From Sphingomonadales bacterium (GTDB lineage: Bacteria; Bacteroidota; Bacteroidia; UBA7662), in NCBI GenBank assembly GCA_016872215.1, contig VHAX01000002.1:1-64000 (forward strand): a stretch of 64,000 nucleotides of DNA. Direction: 5' to 3'. Both the position numbers and the translations under genes were made by a program. Within the stretch, counting starts at the first letter, position 1; every line of letters starts with the position of its first letter. Under the pieces are notes generated by a model, which saw nothing but the letters and a program-made list of their open reading frames with translations, had not been told where the DNA came from and searched no databases. Shown one piece after another: positions 38,776-48,365 of the stretch.

Positions 38776-40086
38776 ATGCGCTGGATTTTCCTGTTGATTG
38801 TTTTGTTGTTTTGGCTCGGCATCGATCTATATTTTTATCAAGCCATCAAAACCGTCTTCAAGGGCAAGCAGAATAATTTAATCAGCAGGATTTACATTGG
38901 ACTATGCGTGCTGCTCTATGCTCTGATTGGTGTATCAATCACCCTGAACGGGGCCCCCGCCGCCCTAAACTACAGAAATCTAATTGTATCAGTACTGTTT
39001 ATCGGCTTCATCATTCGGCTCTTGGCCCTACCCTGGTTAATCTTAGATGATCTGAGGAGATTGCTTATTTGGATCAAAAAAGCGATTTCGCAGCAAATTT
39101 TCACCAGGAAAAGTTTCCGTTCGGATACCTCCACACGACCCAAAGCAACTTTTGCAGACGCGACCGAAACCGGGAAGGGCATCACCCGCTCCGAGTTTTT
39201 GAGCAAGGGGGCCATAATCACAGCCGGCATCCCTCTCGTGGGTCTGGTCTATGGCGCGGTTCGGGGCGCCTACGCCTACACTCTTCATCGTGTGACCTTG
39301 AGTTTCCCCAACCTGCCCCCGTCTTTCGATGGCTTCACCCTTGTTCAGCTCAGCGATATGCATTTGGGATCATTTGGGAGCCATAGGGACGTAGAACGCG
39401 GCCTAAAAATGGCGATGGACACAGCCCCCGATTGTGTGGTGTTCACCGGAGATCTCGTGAACAACCGAAGCGACGAAGCGCTCCCTTGGTTATCACTGCT
39501 CAAACAAATACGGGCGCCCCATGGTGTTTACAGCATCTTGGGCAACCATGATTACGGCGATTACCAGCAGTGGGACAGTCCTCAGGCGAAGCTCGATAAT
39601 ATGTCACTGATGCACAAAATACAAGCCGATGCCGGCTGGAATCTGATGCGCAACGAACATCGACTCCTAGAGAAAAACAATGAAAGAATTGTGCTCATCG
39701 GGGTCGACAATTGGGGATCGGGGCGGCGCTTTTCCCAATATGGTGATCTTGCGGAAGCTGTGAAAGGCATCTGCGACGATTCCTTTCAAATCTTATTGAG
39801 TCACGATCCCTCACATTTCGAGGAAGTAGTGCGCAAGAATTTCCCCCAAATCGACCTCACCCTCAGTGGACACACCCACGGAATGCAGGCAGGAATTGAA
39901 ATTCCAGGGGTTGTCAAATGGAGCCCCAGCTCATGGGTCTACCCCCACTGGGCAGGCTTGTACACCTTCGGACGGCAATATCTCTACGTTAATCGTGGAT
40001 TTGGATTTTTGGGCTATCCCGGTCGTCTCGGCATTTGGCCGGAGATCACCCACATCACCCTGAAAAAAATATATAAATTACCTTAA
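38776..40086 (+). CDS. membrane-anchored metallophosphoesterase
   Basis: Several TMs, then QLSDMHLGSFGSHRDVERGL...VVFTGDLVNN...LGNHDYGDYQQW...DLTLSGHTHGMQAG. TTG at 38755 is an alternative start. Confidence 0.9.
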   Translation: MRWIFLLIVLLFWLGIDLYFYQAIKTVFKGKQNNLISRIYIGLCVLLYALIGVSITLNGAPAALNYRNLIVSVLFIGFIIRLLALPWLILDDLRRLLIWIKKAISQQIFTRKSFRSDTSTRPKATFADATETGKGITRSEFLSKGAIITAGIPLVGLVYGAVRGAYAYTLHRVTLSFPNLPPSFDGFTLVQLSDMHLGSFGSHRDVERGLKMAMDTAPDCVVFTGDLVNNRSDEALPWLSLLKQIRAPHGVYSILGNHDYGDYQQWDSPQAKLDNMSLMHKIQADAGWNLMRNEHRLLEKNNERIVLIGVDNWGSGRRFSQYGDLAEAVKGICDDSFQILLSHDPSHFEEVVRKNFPQIDLTLSGHTHGMQAGIEIPGVVKWSPSSWVYPHWAGLYTFGRQYLYVNRGFGFLGYPGRLGIWPEITHITLKKIYKLP

Positions 40087-40820
40087 GTGAATCCTATTAA
40101 GTCCCTATTTTTAATAGGATTATCCGTCTCAAAACCTTCTCCATAAGTTACCCCGATGAGTCGACCCATCTCACGAGCGCGAGCCTCCAGGAATGGGAAA
40201 AAGTCGGCTCCGGATATAGGCGTTTTCGGCTCCCTGTTATCAGGGTCATGGAATTGAGAGGAATAACAACGCACAACATCCATTTTTCCCTCAAAAAATG
40301 GGGTAATATCAACCACCACATCAGGCTTACGGTAATGATCCTGTATATAATGCAGGAGTAATTCCGGCCTGAATGCCTCCTGTTTATGGCCATCATCCCC
40401 CCAGGTTTCAAACATGGGTAATCCAGACATGAAAATCGCACGAGCCACCAGGCGTGCCGCGCGACCGTGATCGGGGTGCCTGTCACCCCGGGCATTGGCC
40501 AAAACCACACGAGGCCGGGTGTAGCGGATTGCCCCTGCGATCGACTGCAGATTCGCCGCACTTTCTTCAAACAACCCATCGGCCATTCCCAACTGAGCAC
40601 GGTAGTCCAGCCCCATAAAATCTGCGGCCGCACGGGCTTCTAAATCGCGCAGATCGGCGTTGCCTCGACTGCCCATTTCACCACGGGTTAGGTCCACCAC
40701 ACCCACCCGGTAACCCATCGACTTGTGGAGAAGCAGGGTGCCTCCACATCCCAACTCTGCATCGTCGGGGTGGGCGGCTATGGCCAAAACATCCAAAGGG
40801 GTGAAATGAGCTTGATTCAT
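40083..40820 (-). CDS. bshB1: bacillithiol biosynthesis deacetylase BshB1-like
   Basis: LDVLAIAAHPDDAELGCGGTLLLHKSMGYRVGVVDLTRGEMGSRGN...RHPDHGRAARLV. Confidence 0.92.
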   Translation of the reverse strand: MNQAHFTPLDVLAIAAHPDDAELGCGGTLLLHKSMGYRVGVVDLTRGEMGSRGNADLRDLEARAAADFMGLDYRAQLGMADGLFEESAANLQSIAGAIRYTRPRVVLANARGDRHPDHGRAARLVARAIFMSGLPMFETWGDDGHKQEAFRPELLLHYIQDHYRKPDVVVDITPFFEGKMDVVRCYSSQFHDPDNREPKTPISGADFFPFLEARAREMGRLIGVTYGEGFETDNPIKNRDLIGFT

Positions 40821-40823
40821 AAA

Positions 40824-41468
40824 CTAAGGGATGATTTTTGTAGCGGATGTGGAACGGCGCGCCTTCATAGACGGCTGGTAAGCCTCAGCTTCAATGTCTT
40901 TAATAATAATCTCGATGTCGCGGTCCTCCTCAGAATCGTAGGTCGATTTCAGGTTGCTACCAAACAAAGCGGCCAGGCTCTGCCACATAAACGCTTCAAA
41001 ACTACCCCGAAATTCCTTCACGATGGAATAGGTACTTCGGGCGGTCTCGCGGTCCACCAGCTTAATCAGGATTCTGCCTTGGGTGACCGTAAGTGCCATC
41101 AGTTCCTTCTTGTACTCCTTTTTCAGAGAATCTTCCAGCGCCTTGGTGTAGGCCCGATGCCTGGCCTCCGGAATCGTCTTTAGCCGTTCCTCCAGGGCGG
41201 CAAGCCTCCTTCCGGCTTCCTTCGCCAGCGGATACACCCGCCTTACGTTCTGATAAAGTTTGTTGAAACGCCTTTCATCGCGTGCGCTTTTGAAAAATCG
41301 CTTACTGCGGATTGTAATGGAAGGCAGGAAAACAACCGGTATGGTATCCCCGTTCTCATCGATGTAGGCCGGGAGTTCCCAAACCATCACGGCCCGGGGT
41401 TGGGCCTCACTCGTTGGTGGTGTCCATAAAATGACTGTAACGAAACAAAAAATCCAGAAGCGGTTCAA
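40824..41468 (-). CDS. DUF4294-family protein
   Basis: YIDENGDTIPVVFLPSITI...DERRFNKLYQNVRRVYPLAKEAGRRL...GRILIKLVDRETARSTYSIVKEFRGSFEAFMWQSLAALFGSNLKSTYD; TTG start. Confidence 0.85.
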   Translation of the reverse strand: MNRFWIFCFVTVILWTPPTSEAQPRAVMVWELPAYIDENGDTIPVVFLPSITIRSKRFFKSARDERRFNKLYQNVRRVYPLAKEAGRRLAALEERLKTIPEARHRAYTKALEDSLKKEYKKELMALTVTQGRILIKLVDRETARSTYSIVKEFRGSFEAFMWQSLAALFGSNLKSTYDSEEDRDIEIIIKDIEAEAYQPSMKARRSTSATKIIP

Positions 41469-41528
41469 AGCCAGTCAATTGCTATTTTTACACATCCAAA
41501 CTGCAAAAATCGAATAAAAGTACGTCCG

Positions 41529-42887
41529 GTGCACGCAACCTCCGAGAATCACTCCCCACTGCACGTTTTATCCCCAATTGATGGGCGTTATTGGGCCAAC
41601 GCCTCCGCTTTATCCCCATTTTTCTCAGAATATGCCCTCATCCGACAAAGGGTTATGGTTGAGCTGCGCTATCTGAAGGCTCTCTCCGGCCTGTCGCTGG
41701 CCCAGTTTCCCGTTGCGGGCCCCACAGAATTGTCGCTGTTTGAAGCCATCGAAACCCACTTCGGGGAACAAGATGCCCTGCGTGTGAAGGAGCTGGAAAA
41801 ATTGCTGCAGCACGATGTGAAGGCGGTCGAATATTACATCCGGGAAAAACTCGAAGCGGCAAACCTAGGGCACTGGATTCCATGGATTCACTTTGGACTT
41901 ACCTCGCAGGATGTGAACAACACCGCCATACCCTGGCTGCTTCGATTGGCGCATGAATCCGTTTTGGCGCCCGAGTTGAACACACTCAACCGTGACCTAT
42001 CACAACGTGCTTCGGAATGGGATCACCTTCCCATGCTGGCACATACCCACGGACAGCCCGCCAGTCCCACCCGTCTGGGTAAGGAAATGCGCGTGTTTGA
42101 GGAGCGAATCGGCCATCAGTCGGTCCTCTGGTCGGCCATTCCCTTCGCGGGCAAATTTGGGGGGGCGACCGGGAATTTCAATGCACACCACATAGCCTAT
42201 CCGCTGGTTGACTGGCACTCGTTTGCCGATGACTTCCTGCGCTCTGAAATGGGACTGCACAGATACCGATACACCACCCAGATCGAACACTATGACAACT
42301 TATCGGCCTACTGCGACAATCTATGCAGAATCAATACCATATGGATTGATTTAGCGCGCGACGTATGGCAGTACATTTCTATGGGTTATTTCCGTCAACT
42401 CGTGGTGGCCGATGAAGTGGGTAGCTCGGCTATGCCCCATAAAATAAACCCCATACAGTTCGAAAACGCAGAGGGCAATTTGGGATGGGCAAACGCGCAG
42501 CTTCAGTTCCTATCATCAAAACTACCCATTTCCCGTCTGCAACGCGACCTCACAGATAGCACCGTTCTGCGCAATCTGGGCGTGCCACTGGCTCATACAT
42601 TAATCGCCTGGCAATCCCTTCGAAAGGGGCTTTCCCGAATCGATGCGCATCCCGAAATTATGCAAGCCGATCTGGAACGCAATTGGGGGGTGGTAGCCGA
42701 GGCCATACAGACCGTACTAAGGCGTGAAGGTCATCCGCAAGCTTTCGAATGGCTCAAAGATCTGACCCGAACCGGACAAGCTCCAGACCGGGCACTGATT
42801 CATTCATTTATCGAAGGATTACCCATTAGTCATGCGCTCAAAGAAGAAATGCTCGCTATCACCCCATGGAATTATTTAGGCATGTAG
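41529..42887 (+). CDS. purB: adenylosuccinate lyase
   Basis: LSPIDGRYWANASALSPFFSEYALIRQRV...GLTSQDVNNTA...VGSSAMPHKINPIQFENAEGNLG; GTG start. Confidence 0.97.
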   Translation: MHATSENHSPLHVLSPIDGRYWANASALSPFFSEYALIRQRVMVELRYLKALSGLSLAQFPVAGPTELSLFEAIETHFGEQDALRVKELEKLLQHDVKAVEYYIREKLEAANLGHWIPWIHFGLTSQDVNNTAIPWLLRLAHESVLAPELNTLNRDLSQRASEWDHLPMLAHTHGQPASPTRLGKEMRVFEERIGHQSVLWSAIPFAGKFGGATGNFNAHHIAYPLVDWHSFADDFLRSEMGLHRYRYTTQIEHYDNLSAYCDNLCRINTIWIDLARDVWQYISMGYFRQLVVADEVGSSAMPHKINPIQFENAEGNLGWANAQLQFLSSKLPISRLQRDLTDSTVLRNLGVPLAHTLIAWQSLRKGLSRIDAHPEIMQADLERNWGVVAEAIQTVLRREGHPQAFEWLKDLTRTGQAPDRALIHSFIEGLPISHALKEEMLAITPWNYLGM

Positions 42888-42903
42888 TTTAGTCTGTTTG
42901 AAT

Positions 42904-43098
42904 ATGCAGGAAGGAATTGACTACTACATAACGGCCGATGGGAAATATGTGTTTACCGAGGTTTACCTGAAAAGAAGGGGGCAATGCTGCCGTTTGCATT
43001 GTCGCCACTGCCCCTATGGGAGTCACCCCAATGTCCAACCCCACATTCCGGAAAACAGCGAAATCATAGGCATCACTAACGCGTACAATAAAAAGTGA
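42904..43098 (+). CDS. small Cys-rich DUF5522-like protein
   Basis: MQEGIDYYITADGKYVFTEVYLKRRGQCCRLHCRHCPYGSHPN: CC..HC..CPYG motif. Confidence 0.78.
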   Translation: MQEGIDYYITADGKYVFTEVYLKRRGQCCRLHCRHCPYGSHPNVQPHIPENSEIIGITNAYNKK

Positions 43099-44132
43099 CA
43101 CGAGCCGGAATTCCTTATTACCACCCCTTTCAAGCGGAAGTGGCACCTAAAGACCGGTGCATATTGACGGGCTTGCCTGTTCCTGACGGACCGGATGGGC
43201 GACTACCCCTTTTGCCACCATTTTGGGTTGAGCGGTTCGGGCTTGCCGACTCACGACTTCAACTCAGTGGGGGTGACAGCCTGTACTATTCGGATATCCT
43301 GATCCCGGTGCATCCCAATCTGCAGGATCGAATGAAAAGCATCCAAAATGGGGTGCCCGATTTACTGACGGCAGGATGGGATGGCTTGAATTGGATTCGG
43401 GCCGAACAACTCTATCAGTGGATGTGCTGGCTGGGAATCGGCCTGCTCTACCATGAATACATCCTGCCGGTGGACCAAAGGTCCGATTCTATGGCCTTTC
43501 TGCAAGAACCGGCTATGGTGCACCGCTTCTCGCTCATCCACCTGAGTCTGTGTTCCGCGCTACGTACGATAACCTTCGAGAATTTTGACCCCGGTTCATT
43601 GTTCATTTTCCAAAGCCATACCTATCCCAGTCCACGTCTCAATTTTAACCTCAAGATTAGTCTTAACACCCTTTGCCTCAGCATTCGGGCCGGAGAGGTT
43701 TGCATGATGTCATGCTTGCAAGACAACGGCACCCAAATTGCTTTTTTCGAATCCTATTTCCAAAAGTTCGATGGATATACCCTGCATCCCATTCAACTCG
43801 ACGAACTTTTTGCCCGACTCAGCTACAAGGCCTATCTGATGAACCCCCGTTTTCACTACGGTCTGGCATGGCCCGAAGATGGGGAAGTGAATGGAATTAC
43901 TTACGTTAGACTGGAAATACCCGAAGAGGATCGAATGCAGGATGTCTTCCGCCCATGGAATGAACAGATATTTGCATCAATTTTGCTGGCTCAGTTATCG
44001 CCCTATGGAATCACTCAGGAAGATCTGCAGGGCCCGGATCATCAGGTTGTGACTTTTTTGGAGGTTTCAGACGGGCAAGTTCACGAGGTGGATGCGCAAT
44101 TCAACAAGATCAGCGATTTGCTGAAGATTTAA
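43095..44132 (+). CDS. hypothetical protein of unknown family
   Basis: 345-aa ORF in operon with purB and the Cys-rich gene (ATGA 4-bp overlap); no family I recognise with confidence. Confidence 0.75.
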   Translation: MTRAGIPYYHPFQAEVAPKDRCILTGLPVPDGPDGRLPLLPPFWVERFGLADSRLQLSGGDSLYYSDILIPVHPNLQDRMKSIQNGVPDLLTAGWDGLNWIRAEQLYQWMCWLGIGLLYHEYILPVDQRSDSMAFLQEPAMVHRFSLIHLSLCSALRTITFENFDPGSLFIFQSHTYPSPRLNFNLKISLNTLCLSIRAGEVCMMSCLQDNGTQIAFFESYFQKFDGYTLHPIQLDELFARLSYKAYLMNPRFHYGLAWPEDGEVNGITYVRLEIPEEDRMQDVFRPWNEQIFASILLAQLSPYGITQEDLQGPDHQVVTFLEVSDGQVHEVDAQFNKISDLLKI

Positions 44133-44622
44133 AACGTGAATCCAATTCGATCAACTCCAGATCTTGAATGGCACCACATATAATGCTAAATCGCATGAGG
44201 GTACGCATTGTGTGCCAACCCAGTCGGCCTGCCGCACCTGGGTTGAGATGCAGGACTCCCGCCATGGCTGATCGCTCCGCCAAGGCGATATGGGAGTGGC
44301 CGCAAACCACCAAATCGGCACGGTGCTGTTTGATTTCCTGAATCAGGGCCGCGTCATATCGGTTGGGGCGCGGGAGTATGTGACGCATTAATAGGCGTAA
44401 CCCCTCCCGCTCAATCACCAAGGTTTCTGAAACACGCTTGCGAACGGCCGCCGGGTCGATATTGCCGTAAACGCCCTGCAAAGGGGCCCATTCTTGAAGT
44501 CTATCGATGACACCCTCATTCCCAAAATCGCCGGCATGCCAAATTTCATCGCATCCCTTTAAGTAGTTGCCCAGCGATTCGTCGACATATCCATGCGTGT
44601 CACTGAGTAGGCCTATGCGCAT
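44110..44622 (-). CDS. YfcE-type metallophosphoesterase
   Basis: MRIGLLSDTHGYVDESL...IWHAGDFGN...GNIDP...VVCGHSHIA...LNPGAAGRLG. Confidence 0.93.
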   Translation of the reverse strand: MRIGLLSDTHGYVDESLGNYLKGCDEIWHAGDFGNEGVIDRLQEWAPLQGVYGNIDPAAVRKRVSETLVIEREGLRLLMRHILPRPNRYDAALIQEIKQHRADLVVCGHSHIALAERSAMAGVLHLNPGAAGRLGWHTMRTLMRFSIICGAIQDLELIELDSRFKSSANR

Positions 44623-44715
44623 AAATTGAGTATTTTCAGTTTGTCAAACCAATAAGATTATTGCACTTATCAGAGCGTGTCGAACCTAAATCGGTATAGT
44701 TTGGGACATTTATGC

Positions 44716-46332
44716 TTAGGGCACCTTAACAAGCCGAAACGTATGGGATTGACTGGCCCAATTTACCCGCAACAAGTAGGATGATGCGGGAAAGGTGAAA
44801 GAGGATAAACGAATGGCCGATTGGGTGTAAACTTGTTCTTCAGCAAGGAGTTGACCTAAAGTGTTGAACAATTGCCAATTCACCATTTGTGGTGATTCAA
44901 GATCGAGTCCCACCACAAGTTCGTCGCGGAAAGGGTTTGGATATACCGTGGCGGGGGCTTTAACCCGCACGATGGCATCCACAAAAGGCGGGCCCTTTCG
45001 GGTTTGGGTTGATATGCGCATGCCGTAGAGCCCGGGCACATCAAATACCAATCCACCCGAAGCCACCCGCCCATCGAATCGGGTAGGTACGGCTAGATTT
45101 TGCCAAGAAAGCAGGCTGCCCAGGGGGCGGAGATCAATCTGAAAGTCGACCGGATGCCTGTGAAGCCCCTGAAAAGAGGCATTCACCACTCGGGCAATGG
45201 GCGATTCATCATACTGCATCACAAAGCTCTTTAGTTCAACCGTGTCACGCTCCAGCAATAGGGAATCGGCCACCAAAAACTCGGGATCCGCGCATCCGGT
45301 CGTGATCAGGTTCAGAGAATCCCACAGCTGTTGCCGAAATGAGAAAAAATTGAGGGCAGTATGCATACGCGTGGACTGCCCGACACTGAATACGCTCATG
45401 CATGGGTCGTCGGTGTAATCCATGTAATTCTCAGTCTGACGCGGAAATCCACATTGCATGGGTCGCGATGGATTGGGCGGACAGCCAAAAAATGAACCGG
45501 AGCATGTAGGAGTATCATCAACATAATCATCTCCTGAACAATCATTTACATCACCCCATGTATGCCAAAGATTTAAGTAGTGACCTACCTCATGAGTAAG
45601 TGTTCTGCCCAATTCATAGGTATCATCCAACCAAAATGACTGATTCGCTTGTTTGTCGCGACTTCCCATATACCTGGCCGACACCACCACGCCATCCACA
45701 AAAGTTCGGTCGGGATTTCCATCCATCCATTCGGCCAAAAAACTGTAGCCCAATGCGCCAGAAATGTTCTGAACCACCCAAATGTTGAGGTAGCGGTCGG
45801 TAGGCCAACGACTCACATCTTTCATCGGCCTGTCGTTACCCATATTGTGGGTTGCACTGCCCGCATAGGGCACATACACGATGCCCTGTGAAGGGGCCCC
45901 AGATGAGTCGCGGGTGGCTAAGCAAAATTCAATTTGAGCATCGGTCCCAACAGGGTGCTGGTTGTAGCCCCTGCTTCCGAATATCCGGCGAAAATCCTCA
46001 TTCAACACCTCAATATTCGAACGAACCTGTTCTAAAGTAAGGTGTCCACCTCTTCCATACAACGAATCGGGTGGGTATAAAATATGAACCACCACTGGGA
46101 TTCGATACAAGGCCGGGCTGGAAGCTGAATCGGCTTGCATACGACCGATACGACCCTCCTCCCAACGCTTCAAACGCATTCGGGTATCATCCCAGCGAGA
46201 GTGAAATCCCTCCTGCTGCGAAAGGTTGTTGAACATCGACTGATGTCCGCAGCTGCGTTGGGCATGGGAATGGGCTGTGATCAATAGCAAAAATAAACAG
46301 CTCCAAAAAAGCACCCGAAATGAGTTTTTCAT
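44716..46332 (-). CDS. secreted M43 (pappalysin-like) metalloprotease with T9SS C-terminal sorting tail
   Basis: LTHEVGHYLNLWHTWG zinc motif; C-terminal VYPNPFRDELVVGLDL...VNWQLFNTLGQLLAE...SYLLRV. Start at MKNSFRVLFWSCLFLLL gives a signal peptide. Confidence 0.92.
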   Translation of the reverse strand: MKNSFRVLFWSCLFLLLITAHSHAQRSCGHQSMFNNLSQQEGFHSRWDDTRMRLKRWEEGRIGRMQADSASSPALYRIPVVVHILYPPDSLYGRGGHLTLEQVRSNIEVLNEDFRRIFGSRGYNQHPVGTDAQIEFCLATRDSSGAPSQGIVYVPYAGSATHNMGNDRPMKDVSRWPTDRYLNIWVVQNISGALGYSFLAEWMDGNPDRTFVDGVVVSARYMGSRDKQANQSFWLDDTYELGRTLTHEVGHYLNLWHTWGDVNDCSGDDYVDDTPTCSGSFFGCPPNPSRPMQCGFPRQTENYMDYTDDPCMSVFSVGQSTRMHTALNFFSFRQQLWDSLNLITTGCADPEFLVADSLLLERDTVELKSFVMQYDESPIARVVNASFQGLHRHPVDFQIDLRPLGSLLSWQNLAVPTRFDGRVASGGLVFDVPGLYGMRISTQTRKGPPFVDAIVRVKAPATVYPNPFRDELVVGLDLESPQMVNWQLFNTLGQLLAEEQVYTQSAIRLSSFTFPASSYLLRVNWASQSHTFRLVKVP

Positions 46333-46355
46333 TCGAATAAAATTGTGATTTGCCC

Positions 46356-47651
46356 TCACTTTAACACTAATTGAACGAGCTGAGGAGAGCGCTGTTCAAC
46401 CAAAATTTTACGACCCGACAGCAAACCCTTTTCGGTTCGGTCGCTTTGGTGCCTCAACGTCCATAAATCGAGTCCACCTTCCCACTCTGTTTCCAGTATG
46501 GGCGACAAAGCGTGGAGGAGGGGCTGCACTTTATAGGGATCGTCATCGACGCAGAAACGGAAACTCAACGCGGTTTGTTGCATCAGGTGTGCTTTGATCC
46601 CTAAACGATACAATTCGGTATAGATCAGGCTCAGGTGTTCCTCAGCAAAGAAACTAAAATCGCGTGTGCGGACGGTGATCAGGGCTTGTGGTCTCTTCAC
46701 AATGATGTAGGGTCTACTTTTGCTCTTCTCTGCGGCCCCATGGATGAGGGTTCCGGGCAATTCTGGCCGAATAAAAGACCGAACGCGCAGCTTGATTCCC
46801 ATATTCTGCAGAGGTTTGATAGTCTTGGGATGAATCACAGAAGCACCGTAGTACGTCATCTCGACCGCCTCCTCATAGGGGAGCTCAGAAATTAATCTGG
46901 CAAATGGGAAACGCCTTGGATCCGCATCCATAACGCCCGGAACATCCTTCCATATGGTAAGCTCATCGGCTCCCAGACAATGGGCAAAAATAGCAGCGGT
47001 ATAGTCGGATCCCTCCCGACCCAGGGTGGTTGAATCACCGCTCACTGCATCTCTTCCCACAAATCCCTGAACCACCATCCGCATATCTGGACAAGAATTC
47101 AATTGAGATATGGCCGTACGGGTGGCAGCCCAATCGACACGGGCATCGCGGTAAGTGTTGTTGGTTACGACCCAGTCCCGCGCATCCAGCCAACGGTTCT
47201 CGATTCCCGTCAGATTCAAATAATCGCTCAGAATCCGCGATGAAATGAGTTCTCCCAGTCCCACCACCTGATCATACATCCGATTGTAGGTTTCCCTCGC
47301 CGGGGCCGCCTCATCGAGGTGCCCAAACAAACGGGCGAAAAGGGGCTCAACGCCCGCCAGCAATTTTCGTTTCATCGCGGGATGTTCCGCCAATTCCTTG
47401 ATGATTTCATGGTGGTAGTCGCGCAACATACCGGCCTGTTCCACGGCCTCCGGACGCTTGCCGTCGAACCAGCAGCGCACCACTTCCTCAAGACGGTTCG
47501 TACTCTTGCCCATGGCCGAAACCACCAAAACCAGTCGCTCCCGCGCATTGCGTTCCACAATTCCGGCCACATTGCGTACGCCAGAGGCGTCGCAAACACT
47601 GGTTCCTCCAAATTTATATATGTTGATTGATTGCGGTTCTGCAGAGCTCAT
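46356..47651 (-). CDS. lysC: aspartate kinase
   Basis: INIYKFGGTSVCDASGVRNVAGIV...TTLGREGSDYTAAIFAHCLGADELTIWKDVPGVMDADPR. Confidence 0.95.
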   Translation of the reverse strand: MSSAEPQSINIYKFGGTSVCDASGVRNVAGIVERNARERLVLVVSAMGKSTNRLEEVVRCWFDGKRPEAVEQAGMLRDYHHEIIKELAEHPAMKRKLLAGVEPLFARLFGHLDEAAPARETYNRMYDQVVGLGELISSRILSDYLNLTGIENRWLDARDWVVTNNTYRDARVDWAATRTAISQLNSCPDMRMVVQGFVGRDAVSGDSTTLGREGSDYTAAIFAHCLGADELTIWKDVPGVMDADPRRFPFARLISELPYEEAVEMTYYGASVIHPKTIKPLQNMGIKLRVRSFIRPELPGTLIHGAAEKSKSRPYIIVKRPQALITVRTRDFSFFAEEHLSLIYTELYRLGIKAHLMQQTALSFRFCVDDDPYKVQPLLHALSPILETEWEGGLDLWTLRHQSDRTEKGLLSGRKILVEQRSPQLVQLVLK

Positions 47652-47654
47652 GCC

Positions 47655-48311
47655 TTAGTCAAGATGCATTTCAGGAATCTCACCCTCCACCACCAAGCGA
47701 CCTGCAGTCTTGGTCACGATTTCTTCGACCGAAACCCCCGGGGCACGCTCCCGCAATACAAATCCACGGGGGTCGATGTCGAAGAAACCCAGTTCGGAAA
47801 CCACCTGTTTTACACAAGACTGACCGGTCAATGGTAATGTACACTCGGGCAACAGCTTCGATTCTCCAGCCTTGTTGGTATGCTGCATGGCCACGATGAT
47901 GTTGCGTGCACTGGCCACCAAGTCCATAGCTCCTCCCATGCCCTTCACCATCTTACCTGGAATTTTCCAATTGGCTATATCGCCTCTATCACTCACCTCC
48001 ATGGCCCCCAAAACCGTGAGATCGACCTTCCCAGCCCTGATCATGCCAAAACTCAGTGCCGAATCGAAGAAAGACGAGCCGGGCAAAGTGGTGATGGTTT
48101 GTTTACCCGCGTTGATCAGATCCGGATCCTCCTCCCCTTCCCAGGGAAAAGGCCCCATACCCAACAATCCGTTTTCAGATTGTAGGACCACCTGCATTCC
48201 CTCTGGTATGTAATTGGCCACCAAAGTCGGGATTCCAATCCCCAAATTCACATAATAGCCATCGCGCAGCTGCCGGGCAATTCGGCGTGCAATTCCGTGT
48301 TTGTCGAGCAT
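47655..48311 (-). CDS. scoB: 3-oxoacid CoA-transferase subunit B
   Basis: YYVNLGIGIPTLVANYIPEGMQVVLQSENGLLGMGPFP...GKVDLTVLGAMEVSDRGDIANWKIPGKMVKGMGGAMDLV; start MLDKHG at 48311. Confidence 0.94.
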   Translation of the reverse strand: MLDKHGIARRIARQLRDGYYVNLGIGIPTLVANYIPEGMQVVLQSENGLLGMGPFPWEGEEDPDLINAGKQTITTLPGSSFFDSALSFGMIRAGKVDLTVLGAMEVSDRGDIANWKIPGKMVKGMGGAMDLVASARNIIVAMQHTNKAGESKLLPECTLPLTGQSCVKQVVSELGFFDIDPRGFVLRERAPGVSVEEIVTKTAGRLVVEGEIPEMHLD

Positions 48312-48365
48312 AAGCAAAAATATCGAACAAAATACGGATATTCCCAGCCCCAACGAACCCCGAGC

